Below are positions 20,872 through 32,347 of a DNA stretch of 64,000 nucleotides, one piece after another. Both the position numbers and the translations under genes were made by a program. Within the stretch, counting starts at the first letter, position 1. Every line of letters begins with the position of its first letter. The stretch is from assembly GCA_001600095.1 (NCBI GenBank), contig BCIX01000001.1, positions 6,349,198-6,413,197 of the forward strand. Reading direction: 5' to 3'. Under the pieces are notes generated by a model, which worked only from the letters and a program-made list of their open reading frames with translations, did not search any database and had not been told where the DNA came from. The DNA is from Bullera alba (Eukaryota > Basidiomycota > Tremellomycetes > Tremellales > Bulleraceae).

Positions 20872-22167
20872 TCATCTTGGAATGAGGTAGCCTGACCTGT
20901 CGTCCATCTTCCAGCCACAGGCGTTCAGATGTGTCAAGACGCTCCTCTTTAGAATCTCCTTCGCATCCTGCCGTATAAATCGGTTTGGCCACGAGGAAGT
21001 CGCCTGTGAGAAGCTCAAGTGTTCTATCCGGCGCCGTACCGCCAGCACATTGATCGGTCTGAGGGGAATCTGGGTCGACATGTCAGCGTTAAGTCTATAT
21101 CATCGGTAGGTAATTGGTGCTCACCATATTTGGGGCAGACCAGACAAAGGTGAAGTCGGTCTGAGTGGGCTGTACCATGATTGTATCGGCGCAGAAGATG
21201 ATACCGGACACAGGGGTTGGTTTGGACGGCAGATTGTCTTTCGGCGGGGCAGGTTCGCCAAGTCTATCCCAGTATAGGATACAAGAGCCCGGAAAGTGGC
21301 TAAGATAGGTTCCACAGTCAGATCAGATAATTTCGCAAAGGAATGGTTCGCAGTCGCTCAGCGCTCAGCGCTCACCCGCCACATTGTACGACCGAGACTC
21401 GGGGGCCGAGCTCGACTGTGTCTTTGAACCATCGGATATCGTCGCTTTCCTTGATATCTTCGAAGCGTTGATACCACACCTGATCGTCTTCGCACAGATA
21501 CAGCGGGACTCTCAGGGCTCTTGCCCAGGTCAATGATGTGGAGAAGAACTGAGCAGGGTCAAGAGGTTCAGTAACAAATCACCTTGTGCCGCTGGAGACG
21601 TACATGTGGATGGGAGATGGCTATCGCCTTGAGAGGTTGCGGTCTCTCAGACAGATACGCTATCAGATGAGGGGAAAGGAATGCCGCACAATCCCAGATA
21701 TACATCCCGTCTCCGGTCTCGATCAATGTGGCTGAGCTCAAGTCAGCAGATCCCTCGTCCATTGCGTCCTGCCGCCTACGCACGAGTCTGACTTATCCCG
21801 AATCCCGGCTCTGTCTGTATGAAGCTGATCCTACCGTCTTCTTCATCCCTCAAAATCTTATGTTTCCGAGATTGACCCAACTCCGCGAGATTGGTCCATG
21901 ATTGTCCGGCAGGGTTGACGAACTGCCTTGGATCCTGACATATCGGACCTACAACACGGACCATCAGCACGCGGCCAGGTGAGTATGATCGGTGCGGCCC
22001 ATAGTTGTAGGTAGAGTCAATTGATGCAAACCCAGCTCACAGCTGTCCACGGACTTGGGATATTGCGTGCCGCACGCCGTGCAGATAGGCAGGAGGGCGT
22101 CGTCTTGCAATGCGTCAAGCGCGTGGTTCGATATCGAGCTGTATCCGTCCAAAGTGATGCTGGACAT
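20872..22167 (-). CDS. metallo-beta-lactamase-fold hydrolase
   Basis: Conserved fungal hydrolase family with a small N-terminal zinc-ribbon-like part and an MBL-fold domain; the substrate is unknown. The ATG at 22165-22167 opens MSSITLDGYSS. Splicing joins ICTACGTQYPKSVDSC to PICQDPRQFVN, giving a CxxC...CxxC pair. The MBL part follows: ATLIETGDGMYIWDCA, then AIAISHPHFFS with the HxH pair, the later histidine motif near CGGH, and the aspartate-containing IIFCADTIMV. The C-terminus ends SGYLIPR with the stop at 20872-20874. Introns are short, and the one before IPLRP hides an internal ATG that could be mistaken for a start. I see no targeting signal, so a cytosolic location is likely. Confidence 0.85.
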
Positions 22168-22521
22168 TGTGCGCCGGAGTGTCGACCTTGTACATTCAGC
22201 TGCGGAAGATTGCTACGGAACAGCAGAGATCATGAGGAATTGTGAGGAACGACTTGAGAAGGACATTGATATCGCATTGCTGTTGCATCGCTGTGACTTC
22301 GCGAGTTCGCGGCCCGACAGCCGACGAGCGACCAGCAGCGTCGGATCACGTGACATGCAACAAGCTGTCTCTACTCTACGTATGGGTCGACCCAGTGCTT
22401 GTCATTCCAAGGCCACAGAGCTCTGCCATTAGCCTCTGGCCACGCAGCGCACATGACCTTCTGCGGTGGACTTCATGTGGGATCAGCTCAAATCCCTGTC
22501 CGGGAATCTTGCGGGAGAAGC
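22168..22521. promoter_or_regulatory. upstream region of the metallo-hydrolase gene
   Basis: This 354-bp gap contains the promoter of the metallo-hydrolase gene (minus strand) and the 3' flank of the glycosyltransferase gene, also on the minus strand. A TCACGTGA octamer lies near 22346. Nothing else is supported. Confidence 0.45.
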
Positions 22522-24160
22522 TCACTGTTCGGGCCACTCCGTAACGTAAACGTCGTTGTCGGGGGGTGGCACTCCGTCCCTCCAGTGATTGGCCCTGTGC
22601 GAGATATCCGACTCGAGTTTGACTCTGTAGCTGATATCTTGCTCGTAGGCCACCTAGCAGGGAGTTCATTGTTAGCACCTTATCGTGATGGGGTAAGCGA
22701 GGATTGACTCACTTTGACGCTTGGGATGGTCTGGATCCTGCCTAGGCCGGCTTTCCACATATCGTTGCACAGCAAGGAACACTCGCTCGCCGAGCACTCA
22801 TTTTTGTAGGGCATGGATCTTCGGAAGCGGATGTTATGGGGAGGCAGGAAGACTTGGGGGTCGATCACGGCGATTCCATTCCAACTGCAATAAACGGGGA
22901 ATGGCAGCAAGTTGATGTATTTCGCCAGGTTCTGGGGCGAATTGGGGAACAGATCCCTCTCGCCGTCAACGTCAGGAAACTTCTTGAAAGATTCCCCATC
23001 TTCTACCTGACGTGGGCGTCAGACAAACATTATACGGTGCTAGCGCGGGAGCCATTACTTACTGTTCTCGCCACCCATACGTCGTAGAACACTGGCGACG
23101 AATCCGGTCCTCCCCATCGGTAGTCCACAGCCGTGGTCATGATCGCGTCTTTATTGCCCTCGACCTTCTTGTAAAGGTGCTGATGTAGCAGCTCCAGTAC
23201 GTGCGAGGCGCTCATGTAGACGTCGTTGAAGAACACCACCGCTCGGACATTCTTTCCTACCGTCCTGGGCTTGAGGTCAATCGACGTGTTGTTGACCCTG
23301 TCGCCATCGAACGAAACGCCTTGATCTTCCCACAATGGCGACATGACACCATTTCGGAGCTGGGCCAGCAATTCGATACGATGCCTGTTGTTCCAGTCAA
23401 TGCCTTGTGAGCGGGTATGAATGGCAATATCCGAAGGAGCAACGCCCATCTCGATAATGGTCGGCACCAGGACGTGCTCGATGAGTGATGGCGAGCAGTC
23501 AGAGGAAGGACCTTCTTCGATCGAAAAGCTAATCTTGTCAGGACCCAGAAAGGTAGTGAGCACGATGAAGGTATTGATGAGGTCGGGTAAGATGTGCTGA
23601 ACATCTTTGAGTAACGCTACAAACATGAATTTCGAGTCGGCTTGCTCTGTTCTTGACAATCTTGGCGAATGCTTGAGATGAGCATATCGTTTCTGTTGTT
23701 CGAGAGTCAACCTCGGTTCTTCGAACAAGTCTTGAGTGAGACCAGGGCATGTCAAGTCCACCAGACTAGCTGCGGCTTCAAGACTTTGATTCAGTCTGCC
23801 TTGAGCGCTTGGTGATTCGGACCAGATACTTTGAGGCGGATATGCGGATCCCTTCGTGCTGATGGGAGAGAGAAAGCTTGAGCCATGTCGGAGGGTGACA
23901 TAGAGCAGCAGCGTGAGTGTCGTGAAGAAGGTCGCCCATATCCACCTGCTATTGGGACGCCCGTTGCGAAGACTGAATCGGGAGTTGGACGGCATCCTGC
24001 TGGTGTTGTTGTACGGAGGCCTCGTGCCAAATTGCGAGGCACCCTTGTCACTGCAAGGTGAGATCCGATCGTTTCCGTGTGGTGAGTCGACCATGGTAGA
24101 GGTGATGAACCCGGCCACTCGTCTATCTTTCGAGAGTCGGTTATTAAGAGTTTCGATCAT
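22522..24160 (-). CDS. GT69 mannosyltransferase, CAP59/CMT1 family
   Basis: Predicted Golgi type II membrane glycosyltransferase of family GT69 (PF11735), the cryptococcal capsule-associated group that includes Cap59, Cap60 and the alpha-1,3-mannosyltransferase Cmt1. It has a short cytosolic tail, one hydrophobic anchor (WIWATFFTTLTLLLYVTL), a stem, then family blocks: FMFVALLKDVQHILPDLI, ISFSIEEGPSSDCSP, NRHRIELLAQLRN, VVFFNDVYMSASHVLELL, WGGPDSSPVFYDVWVART and, after introns, YCSWNGIAVIDPQVF. The C-terminus ends VYVTEWPEQ with the stop at 22522-22524. The start is uncertain: ATG at 24160 gives the longest protein, while ATG at 24094 (MVDSPHGNDR) has the better context. Which paralogue it is, and whether it acts on capsule or on other mannans, cannot be decided here. 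Confidence 0.9.
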
Positions 24161-24930
24161 AACCACTGTGAGGGTGGTAGACAGGTGACCCGTGGTAGCG
24201 TGTCAATTTGAGCTGTTTCCAGGTAGCCTCCATTATCTCCGAATGAATTGCGATAGCCCACAACCCCTCACATGTCACCGTGGCAGATCAGCAGCTCCTT
24301 TCATCCTCCTCCGTGCCGCTAGGGGATCGGTCAACGGACGTATGATCATCATACAGAGCTACCAGTCCATCTCCTTGGGCTCTATCACATGGGAAGTTGG
24401 TGGACGAAGGTGTCGAGTAGTGCTGTCATCAATGATCATAGCCGCTTTCGTATTGGTTGGCATCCAGGATTCCAGATCCGCACAAAAAGAAAAGAAAAGT
24501 GGGAATATGATCATCCGACCGTCTGGCCATCCTGCACGCGCGCGCGGTCTCTTTCAGCTCTCTCTGCAGGAGCAATGGTTGTGTCGACCATGCTTGGGTC
24601 CGTATGAAGCTGGAGATGAAGGTGCTGCTCTTAATCAATCGTGTCGAAAGCGAGTCGAACGTCGAGCAGCCATGTATTCTGAGTCGCTGTTTCGAGCAGT
24701 CTGCTCGTGACGTCACCTGTTGACGACTCTATTTTGGGTGGCAGGTCAGTGGCCACTCGGTGAACCAGATCCCTCCGCTTCGACTGCCGCAACGCCTAAA
24801 TGTACAGCATGGTCGCCGATCCACGTCTGTCCAGTCTCTGTCTTCCAGTCCAGCTATTCACCAGAACCTCTGCTGCCCACTCACCTCTCACAATTAGATC
24901 CAAACATCGCTCAAAGCCATCCGAATCGCC
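24161..24930. promoter_or_regulatory. divergent promoter region
   Basis: This 770-bp gap lies between the glycosyltransferase start and the small conserved gene at 24931. It contains an alternating CG stretch near 24538 and an AT-rich tract (AAAGAAAAGAAAAG) near 24485. No coding frame is convincing and no RNA gene was recognised. Confidence 0.5.
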
Positions 24931-25329
24931 ATGTCCAACCTTGACAACACTGCGCCTCCCCAGCACCCAGCCATCAATGCCGGAACGACCAACACCAACG
25001 CAGTTGGTGGCACTGCTCCCAACTCCGCAGGTCAAAGTGAGCCCGTCCCTCCTATCCACTCTTCTGCCGAGACTATCTTGCTGATCATATGTGCTTGCTT
25101 AGGTCTCGGGGAGAAGGTCAAAGGCGGTTTCCAGGCGATCCACGGCTTGGGCGAAGGCATCAGAGGCAACATCAACAGCTTTGTCGATGGTGCCGGCGAG
25201 CAAATAGCCGGACGAGGTGACTCGGCCGCTCACCCAACTACGAGGACGGAGAACGGACAGACGCCGAACCAAGTGGCTGCGAATGGAGCCGACGAATTCA
25301 AGCAGGGCTTGAACGCCATGAAGAAGTAA
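24931..25329 (+). CDS. small conserved fungal protein, GGFQAIHGLGEGIRG motif
   Basis: A short, probably soluble and flexible protein of about 110 residues. The ATG at 24931 opens MSNLDNTAPPQHPA. A phase-1 intron (GTGAGC...GCTTAG) runs from about 25037 to 25103 and joins SAGQS to LGEKVKGGFQ. The second half has LGEKVKGGFQAIHGLGE-GIRGN, then a Gly/Ala/Gln-rich tail ending GLNAMKK. I have seen this helix-forming pattern in small stress-related or CsbD-like fungal proteins but cannot give a function. Reading through the intron adds a hydrophobic stretch that looks like a membrane helix; I regard that as an artefact, because the splice signals are good and the spliced form restores the motif. Confidence 0.65.
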   Translation: MSNLDNTAPPQHPAINAGTTNTNAVGGTAPNSAGQSEPVPPIHSSAETILLIICACLGLGEKVKGGFQAIHGLGEGIRGNINSFVDGAGEQIAGRGDSAAHPTTRTENGQTPNQVAANGADEFKQGLNAMKK

Positions 25330-25616
25330 TGAGAAGTGTAGGCTGCGTGCTCGACGCGTCAAGTCGGACCCTCCGAGAGCTCGCCCAGTGTTTGACTCGT
25401 ACTGTACTCTACCAGTGATGTAACAGAAGAGACGAGATGAGCAAGGAGATGCGAAGCAGATTGTGATTCCGATTCAATTTTGTTTCTGCATCGCGGTGTT
25501 CTATACTGTCACCTGCCGACGCAACGACATCACCTCCAGGGTCATCGCCTTTCTATAGCTCCGATCCCGTCTGGTCCACTCTTCCCCTCCTCCTCATTCC
25601 ACTTCTGTCTTCGGCT

Positions 25617-26821
25617 TTAGATGGCTTTGGACTTGGCGATTTCTGAAGGCAGAATCATCAGCATGATGAACACGTCTCCTGGGAGTCGCTAGGCATCTCT
25701 AGACTCACGCTCAATCTGGGTCAAAGCCTCCTCAAGCAGCTGCTTCTTGAAAGCTGGCTTGGCTAGCTCGGCCTCGACATTTGCCCTGACAGTCTGGACA
25801 AGGGCGGCCTGCTCGGCCTCTCTCTGCTGCTGCTCGTATCTGACCCAAGAGTCGAGGACCGACTTCAACTCAGTCTTGAGGGCCTGCTCCTGAGACAGCC
25901 TGAAGTTCTCGTGCTCGAGGGTGTTGGTCTCCCGGGCGACGGCGTACAGCTGCTCGGTCAAGGGGACAACCTCCTTGAGGGTGTTGACGGAGGTGATTCG
26001 GTCCTCGACCGCCTTCTGGTGCTCAGCCTTGGCGCTGTACAGGTTCGATTTGATTCGCTGTTGGTGGACGGTAGGTGGTTCAGATCGATAGCGCGTGCGG
26101 AGTAGAGGTAGGTGGAAATCGAGGAATAGGAATGAGATGGAGACATCAGCTCGGATGCAGTACGGGGTCCAAATTGAGACTACTGACCTCGATGTGAGCA
26201 TCGGCCCACGAGGTGTATGGGCCGCCGATGAGCTTGGACACTCCGGCGACGAAGATGAAGAAAGCAACGGCAAGGACGGTCTCCTCATTGACGACCTGTT
26301 TGAGTCCGTGTCAGTCAGTGGCCCTCCGAATTTTCATGCTCTATCCTGTCCGACGACTCCCTGTCCCTATCCCAATATGACTTCTCCCACTCACGTAGAT
26401 CTCGGTGGAGATAGCGGCGGCAGTGAGGGCAGTACCGAAGACGATACCGCCGGTTTTGGTCAAAAGCGAGGACGATGGGACAGAGTTGATAATAGCAGCG
26501 GCCTTCTCGTCGGGTGTCTCTGCAAAAATGACGATACAGTCAGATCCAATCCTTATTTATCTTCTCCAACAAGTCCATTCCTCCTCCACTCACGGGTAGC
26601 GTAGCCTCGCATTCTAAGGAGGTCATCAGCAGATGGACAGATCCTCCTTGACCTATGCGACTCACGAAGGAACAGCCGCAACTCGAGCAGCGAGAGCAGG
26701 TCGAGCAATAGCTATAAGCGGGACTACGTTTCAGCAAAGTCCCTATGATCCTGGCGACTCCTGCCATCGTCTCCATCTCACCTGCTGTCCTGAGACTCCT
26801 TAGGGCGAATCGAGAAGCCAT
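25617..26821 (-). CDS. ATP synthase subunit b, mitochondrial (Atp4)
   Basis: Subunit b of the F1Fo ATP synthase peripheral stalk, in the inner membrane. The ATG at 26819-26821 gives the Arg-rich presequence MASRFALRSLRTA, continued over two small exons (AIARPALAARVAAVPS and MRGYAT). The mature part starts near QTPDEKAAAIINSVPSS, then two hydrophobic segments (GGIVFGTALTAAAISTEIY and VLAVAFFIFVAGVSKLIGG) and the long helical stalk (RIKSNLYSAKAEHQKAVEDR onward), ending EEALTQIEQIAKSKAI with the stop at 25617. This matches Atp4 in order and size, about 240 residues. The third coding exon, 26595-26614, is only 20 nt. The gene is divergent from LEO1. Confidence 0.93.
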
Positions 26822-27185
26822 GTTGGAGGTAGGTGTATGGGGTATAAGCTGGTGTAAATGCAGAGCTCTCTTCACTATGAAACCTCCCTCCTACAGAGAC
26901 GCAACGGCCGAACCAGGGAACGACGAGGGGAGACGGGGCAGGGGACGAGGACGGGGGGGCAAGGGGGTTGAAAATAATTCCGAGTATCGCCGGCTCCATA
27001 CAAACAGCTCAATTCCGAGTGTGGCAGCGGGTCAAGGTAAAATATAGGCACACTGCTTCAAAGCCAAGCGCGCGCCTACGCCAGCGCGTTTCAGCTCGAT
27101 TCAGATATTCCGAGGTGTCCATCCTCGACGCCTTGACAATGTCTGCCAGAATCACTGCTTCAGACAGCTCCGACACCAAGCGATC
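26822..27185. promoter_or_regulatory. divergent promoter, ATP4 / LEO1
   Basis: This 364-bp region lies between two divergent starts. It carries a G-rich tract (GGGGCAGGGGACGAGGACGG) around 26935-26955 and no recognisable gene. Confidence 0.5.
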
Positions 27186-29051
27186 ATGTCCCAAGAACAG
27201 CTGGGCGACGATCTGTTCCCAACAGACGAGATAGTCACCGAGCGGCCGGTCGCGGAAACCCCTCCCGTGGCATCTGGATCCCGCTCGCCTGAACCTCAAG
27301 TCGAGACTCCCCAATCTCCAGCTAGATCTGCCGGTTCCACATCGCCGCAGCCCCCTGTCAAAAGGAGCAGACCAGTTGATCCGGATGACGAGGATGAAGA
27401 CGACAATGATGACGATGGAGACTTGGTGGGTAGCACCTGCCAGTCAATTGAATGTTAAACTGACTTGACGCCTAGTTTGGAGACGATGATGACGAGCAGC
27501 CAGATGCAGATGAGAAGGCTGCGTCTCCGACGACAAGAAGGGAGCGGCGGGAATCTTCAGCTTCGACCTCCCCTCGGGGATCTCAAAGACAGCGGAGTGA
27601 AGTTGGATCCGAGGGCCGGAATCCATTAGAGTACGAGGAGGAAGATGTAGAATTGCAGGAAGCCAGAGCACAGACATGGGCGAGCATAGCAGTGCCCAAG
27701 TCGAGCAGACTGCAGCCTACCGATGGCAAGGTACGCCGGATGATCAAAAGCAGAAATGCCGGACGCTGACCGACCTTGTCGTTCAGGTATGGCATTGGAA
27801 ACTGCCCGCGTACATGAAGATAGACTCCAAGCCCTACGATGCGGAGTATTACCGGGAGACTTTGGGTGAAGACGAGGTCCTTGATGGATCCCAAGATCCC
27901 AAAGCGGCTAGAAGGAGGATGCTGGAGGTCAAGAATACGATCCGGTGGAAATGGGTAACAGGCCCAGACGGCGAGCCAGTGAGTCTATGTCGTCAGGGAT
28001 CATATATTGGGAGAGAAAGTGTCTAATACAGTACATGTAGGTACCTCAGAGCAATGCTCGGATGCTAAGGTGGTCAGATGGTACCATGTCGATGCAGATT
28101 GGATCGGACCTGTTCGATATTGCTGTTTCGAACGGCGCCAGCTTGGCCAGACCCGAGGACGAGCTCCAGGAAGGTCCAGAAGCCTCGAGTTCGAAGAACG
28201 CCTCAAACACACCGAGGAATGCGATCGCCGATACCACCTACCTCGTTGTACCGGCACGTGAAGAGAGGATCCTGGTCACGGAAACGTCGATTGCCGGACA
28301 ATTGAGCTTGGTGCCTACTTCGATGAACAGCAAAACGCACATGGAGCTAGTCAAGCACGTCGGCCAGCAACACGTTAAGCATTCCAAGATGAAGCTCTTG
28401 TCCGACCACACCGAGGCCTCGCAATTGAACGAACTGCTTCTCAAGGCCGATGGCCGGGAGATCGTTGTGAATGGGAAGTCTGCCGCGAGCAAGAAGAAGA
28501 CGAGTCGGTCCGCTGGATCTGGAGGCGGGGCAAGCTCGCGAAAGTCCAATGGAGGTGGTTTCAGGAGTCGACGTCAGACCAAGCGGGATTTCAGCGATTC
28601 GGACGATGACGACGACCTGGATTCCAGTCAGAAACGCAGCGGAGGCGCAGGCAGGGATGATGCCGTGGACTATGAAGAAGATGATGGATTCATCGTTGCG
28701 GACGACGATGACGATGAGGGAGCAGAAGTTACGGAGGATGAGGATGGCGCGGCATACGGTTCGTCGAGAAAGAAGGGTAAATCCTCGAAAAGCAAGTCGA
28801 AGGCTACAAAGAAGAGAAAGGGCTCCGATGACGAGGACGAGGACGAGGATAGTCTTGACGAGATGGAGAGAGCGGAGAGGCGGATCGAAAAGAGGGAGAG
28901 GGAGAAGAAGAGAGCGAAAAAGGACTCGGGCAAGAGTTCGTCGAAAGCCAAAAGCAGGGATTATGTCGACACAGACGAAGAAGAGGTCAATGCGGACGAG
29001 GACGCCGAGGGTGAAGACATGGATATGGATGTGGAGAGCGAGGACGACTAG
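27186..29051 (+). CDS. LEO1, Paf1 complex subunit
   Basis: Leo1 is a subunit of the Paf1 complex, which travels with RNA polymerase II and supports histone modification during elongation. The ATG at 27186 opens MSQEQLGDDLFPTDE. The N-terminal third is acidic and Ser/Pro-rich. The Leo1 core is VWHWKLPAYMKIDSKPYDAE, then NTIRWKWV, then SNARMLRWSDGTMSMQIGSD, and a hydrophobic block with DTTYLVVPAREERIL and HSKMKLLSD. After it comes the usual long tail of alternating acidic and Lys/Ser-rich segments, with the stop at 29049-29051. Three short introns are visible; the last one splits the conserved block just before VPQSNARML. Confidence 0.93.
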
Positions 29052-29233
29052 GTGGACCAGCCGAGTCCAAGGTGCTACTCACACCTTGAGCGTCTTCGTT
29101 CATATCCCTTGGTATCTAATGCATTGGTTGCGAACAACAGGATGTCCTTGCAAAGAGACTTGACTATGCTTGTTACTTTGTCTAACCGCTTGCTGTACCG
29201 TCAATGGGGTTTCAAACATGCTCTCATTCTACC

Positions 29234-31747
29234 TTATCCCCATGTACGCTCAACCAGAGTCCTCCACCTGCCTTCGATCCACTCGGCCACGGGCTGACCG
29301 GCATCCGGTGAGGCACACGAGTACTCGTACTTCATCCCATGGGCGACGAAGATCGCTCTGTAGTGCAAGACGATTGCAATGACGATTCCGGCATGCCAGA
29401 ACTGCTCATTGATCAGCCCCGATCCCTCTCGTGACGATCCTACCCGTCAGTGCGATGACGAGACTTACCTGATGACTGTGCCCTAGAGTGTCGAACTTGC
29501 CGGGCCACACACACTCCGGGAAATGACAAGCGTAGAAAACCAATCCGGTGATGTAGGCCAATCCCGAGGGAGCGAAAGCGGCTACAAAGATGATTCAGAG
29601 TCAGCGCACATGTCTCTGCAATGGTATAAACGGATTTTACGCACCGACAAACCGGTTGCCCTGCTTCATTCCCTGCTCGTAGAACAGCTGAATCATAGGT
29701 GCGAACATGGCGAAACAGAGGAATAGAAAGAAGGATATTCGCCAGTTCTAAAAGGTGCTGTCAATTCCAGTACCCATAACGCCCAGAGTATCAATCATAC
29801 CTTGTAGCGCCTCTCGTTGAACCACTTCTGGAAGGGAAGATACGAACCGAGAATCCCGCAGGACAAGTTGACGGACGAGTATGTGACCACAGTCCAGGGT
29901 GAACAGTAGAATGCGTTATAGAGGACGGTAAAGAACGAAGCGGCGATGAGCCCTGCGTGAGAAGGACGGTCAGCTCTGCGCTCTCAGTGAAGATTGAGGC
30001 ACGGTGAGCTTACACGAAATGCCGATGTCTGTGAGCTGGTTAGCCATCGTTACTACTGGGAAGTCGAATGATCAAGACTCACAGTCAACACAAGCGCCCC
30101 ATTCGAACCACCTCTTCGCCGCACATCCACTCAAGACATGCCATCCCGCAGACGAGATCAAGCACGCCGCCGCGGCCAACAGGTACACCACCAGGGTGGC
30201 AGTGTCAAGCACGTGTGCGCCGGGTAAAGGCGAAGAGTAGATCATGATCTGGGTCCAGTCAGTGTGGAGCTGCGCCGCAGCGACATGACAGCAACTTCGA
30301 TGGGACTCACGGGAATGAAGGCGAAGATCAAGAGAGTGGGTATGAAGTGACTGTGTATGTTGACTAGTCTACGGGTCAGTCTCCACCAGTCAATAGAGGA
30401 AGAGGTTACACACCCGTTTCGTTGTGCAGGGCAAAGGCTGACTTAATCAACGGTATAGGACCCGTACTAGCGTGCAGAGGAATGAAACGGCTGCGAATGG
30501 CGTTAGTTCGGTACGGTGGAGCGACGCATGAGGACTTACTATCCAGCCAAGATGTGCTCGTTGTTCCGCCAGATGAAGGGCAGGTCTTCGTACGTGACCA
30601 AACGTTTTCCGTCTTCCGCCGCCTTCAATGTGTCTTGCACACTGGGTCCAAGTGCCCGTGCAGAGACGACCCTCTCCAATACCGCACCCTTCTCATTGTC
30701 CGCTATGAACACGTCCAGCTCTGTCTGGTCCAGATCTCCATCTTCATCACTGTCATCATCGACCACAGTATAAGCCGACGGCTCAGTCTGCGTGCGATGT
30801 AGTCTGGGTGCAAGGAGAGGTGACGATAGCGTAGGGAACTCTGCGGCTCCAAGTGATCTCGAGCGGAAAGCCCTCCTCCGAGATAGCGCTTTGGCGGATG
30901 CTGGGGTTCGATTTGGGAATAGGTATTCCGGTTCTTCATCATCATCTTCCTCTTCCCTCCCGATGGGCGGACCTCGCGGCATGCGCAGTCCAAGACCATT
31001 CGAGGTGGACTGCTGACCGAAAACCTTTCGTTGTGGGTATGAATCTTGTTCCTCCCAACCCAACTTCTCCCATCCTGCCCATTCTTCCGAAGGCAAAAGC
31101 GCATGGACCAAGTCAATGACCTTTTTCCTTGCGTGCTCCACTGCTCCTTGATCAAATTCCAACTCTTGCTTGAGGACCGGTGACCCAGGGGAAGATGGTG
31201 GTGGAGGACTATTGACCGACATGTCGATCATCCGTATTCTCCCCGGTAACCCCTTGAACCAATCGCCAGTGGGTCCGAAAGCCGCTGGATTCGGCACTGC
31301 CGGGACTTGTAGCCGAGAAGGTAGGTATCTAGTCACATCCTCTCTTAGCGATGACAGGTGCTCGAGCAAAGACTCGGTATAGCTTTGACTTGGTATGGCT
31401 TGGAGGCCTGCGCTTTGGCCGTTCCGATTCCGCAATCCGTCCAGAGTCAAGTGACTGCTCGAGGCGGTACTCGAGCTCGCCCATGGAGTTTCATCACCAG
31501 AGATACTCGAGGGTGAGCTGACCTCCAGCGTATCGGTCATAGACAGTGGTGATGGGTCGAAAGCTATCTGCTCCCCGTGTACCCTGTTTGATATTGCCGC
31601 TTCGACCTCCCCTATATAACCCAGTAGAGCGGCCCTCAGCCCTGAGATACTGGGCAAAGTGGGTCTGGTGATGGGCAGAGCGGGCTGCGATAGTCTTCGA
31701 CGCCATGACGGTCGACTGCTCTCTGCTGGCGGAGGTGTTGTGGTCAT
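29234..31747 (-). CDS. PAQR / hemolysin III-family membrane protein, IZH3-like
   Basis: Seven-helix membrane protein of the progestin-adiponectin receptor family; yeast members (Izh1 to Izh4) affect zinc and sterol balance. The ATG at 31745-31747 opens a long hydrophilic N-terminus of about 400 residues, Ser/Pro-rich and acidic. The membrane domain begins TYEDLPFIWRNNEHILAG, then FALHNET-GVNIHSHFIP, which is the family's first motif with its conserved His and Asn. Several helices follow, then HSHQFWHAGIVIAIVLHY, the C-terminal histidine pair. These histidines are the presumed zinc ligands. The protein ends TLVERTWG at 29234. The long N-terminal extension is the feature that sets Izh3 apart from the short Izh1/2/4. 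Many short introns break the membrane part. Confidence 0.88.
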
Positions 31748-32347
31748 GGTGTAACCCTCTACCAGCAGCTATTCTTGGCGCGCTGAAGAGGTAGGTGATG
31801 GTGAACGATGATCGATGAACGATGAGAGGTGGAGTGTTGAGTGTGTACTCGCGACAGTCCTTTATGCGATCTCTGAAGCGTTTCACGGTCCTGATGAGGC
31901 CGAGCGAGTATCCTCGAACGGGGTGTGGGCAGGATATGTCTATCTGAGATGTAAGCAGAGCAAGGGGCAGAGACAATGATCGCCCACTGGAATGCGATCA
32001 ACGACCCTCAACGACCGGCTAAACAAAAGTCTGAGACATCGGACAGCACCGCTGAGATTGTCGCAGAATTATGAGCTCGAAGTGAACGGTAGTGACAGCA
32101 GCATGGTATCGAAACTATCGTGTAGCATGACAGTCAGGTGAATGGTACTGTCGGAAGACTGGCATATGGCAGCGTGATGCATATGTGCCCATTATAATTT
32201 TGATCGCCCTTGGCTCTCCATTTTTCCTTTAGCTTCCCTGCTCAATCCCTCGCAGATGTTGTCGCTGATGCCGGAACATGGGCAGGCGTATCGATGGTCA
32301 AGGGCTGTGACCGGGAATCCTTGAAGAGGTGATGGTCGAAAGGGACA
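31748..32347. other. intergenic, PAQR promoter and TSR2 3' flank
   Basis: This 600-bp gap separates two minus-strand genes. It contains no recognisable gene, RNA or repeat. The first 100 bases next to 31748 are probably the PAQR leader. Confidence 0.5.

Noticed and set aside
24931..25140. Apparent membrane helix (TILLIICACLGLG) in the small protein
   Set aside because: It comes from reading through an intron with good donor and acceptor; the spliced form restores the conserved motif.
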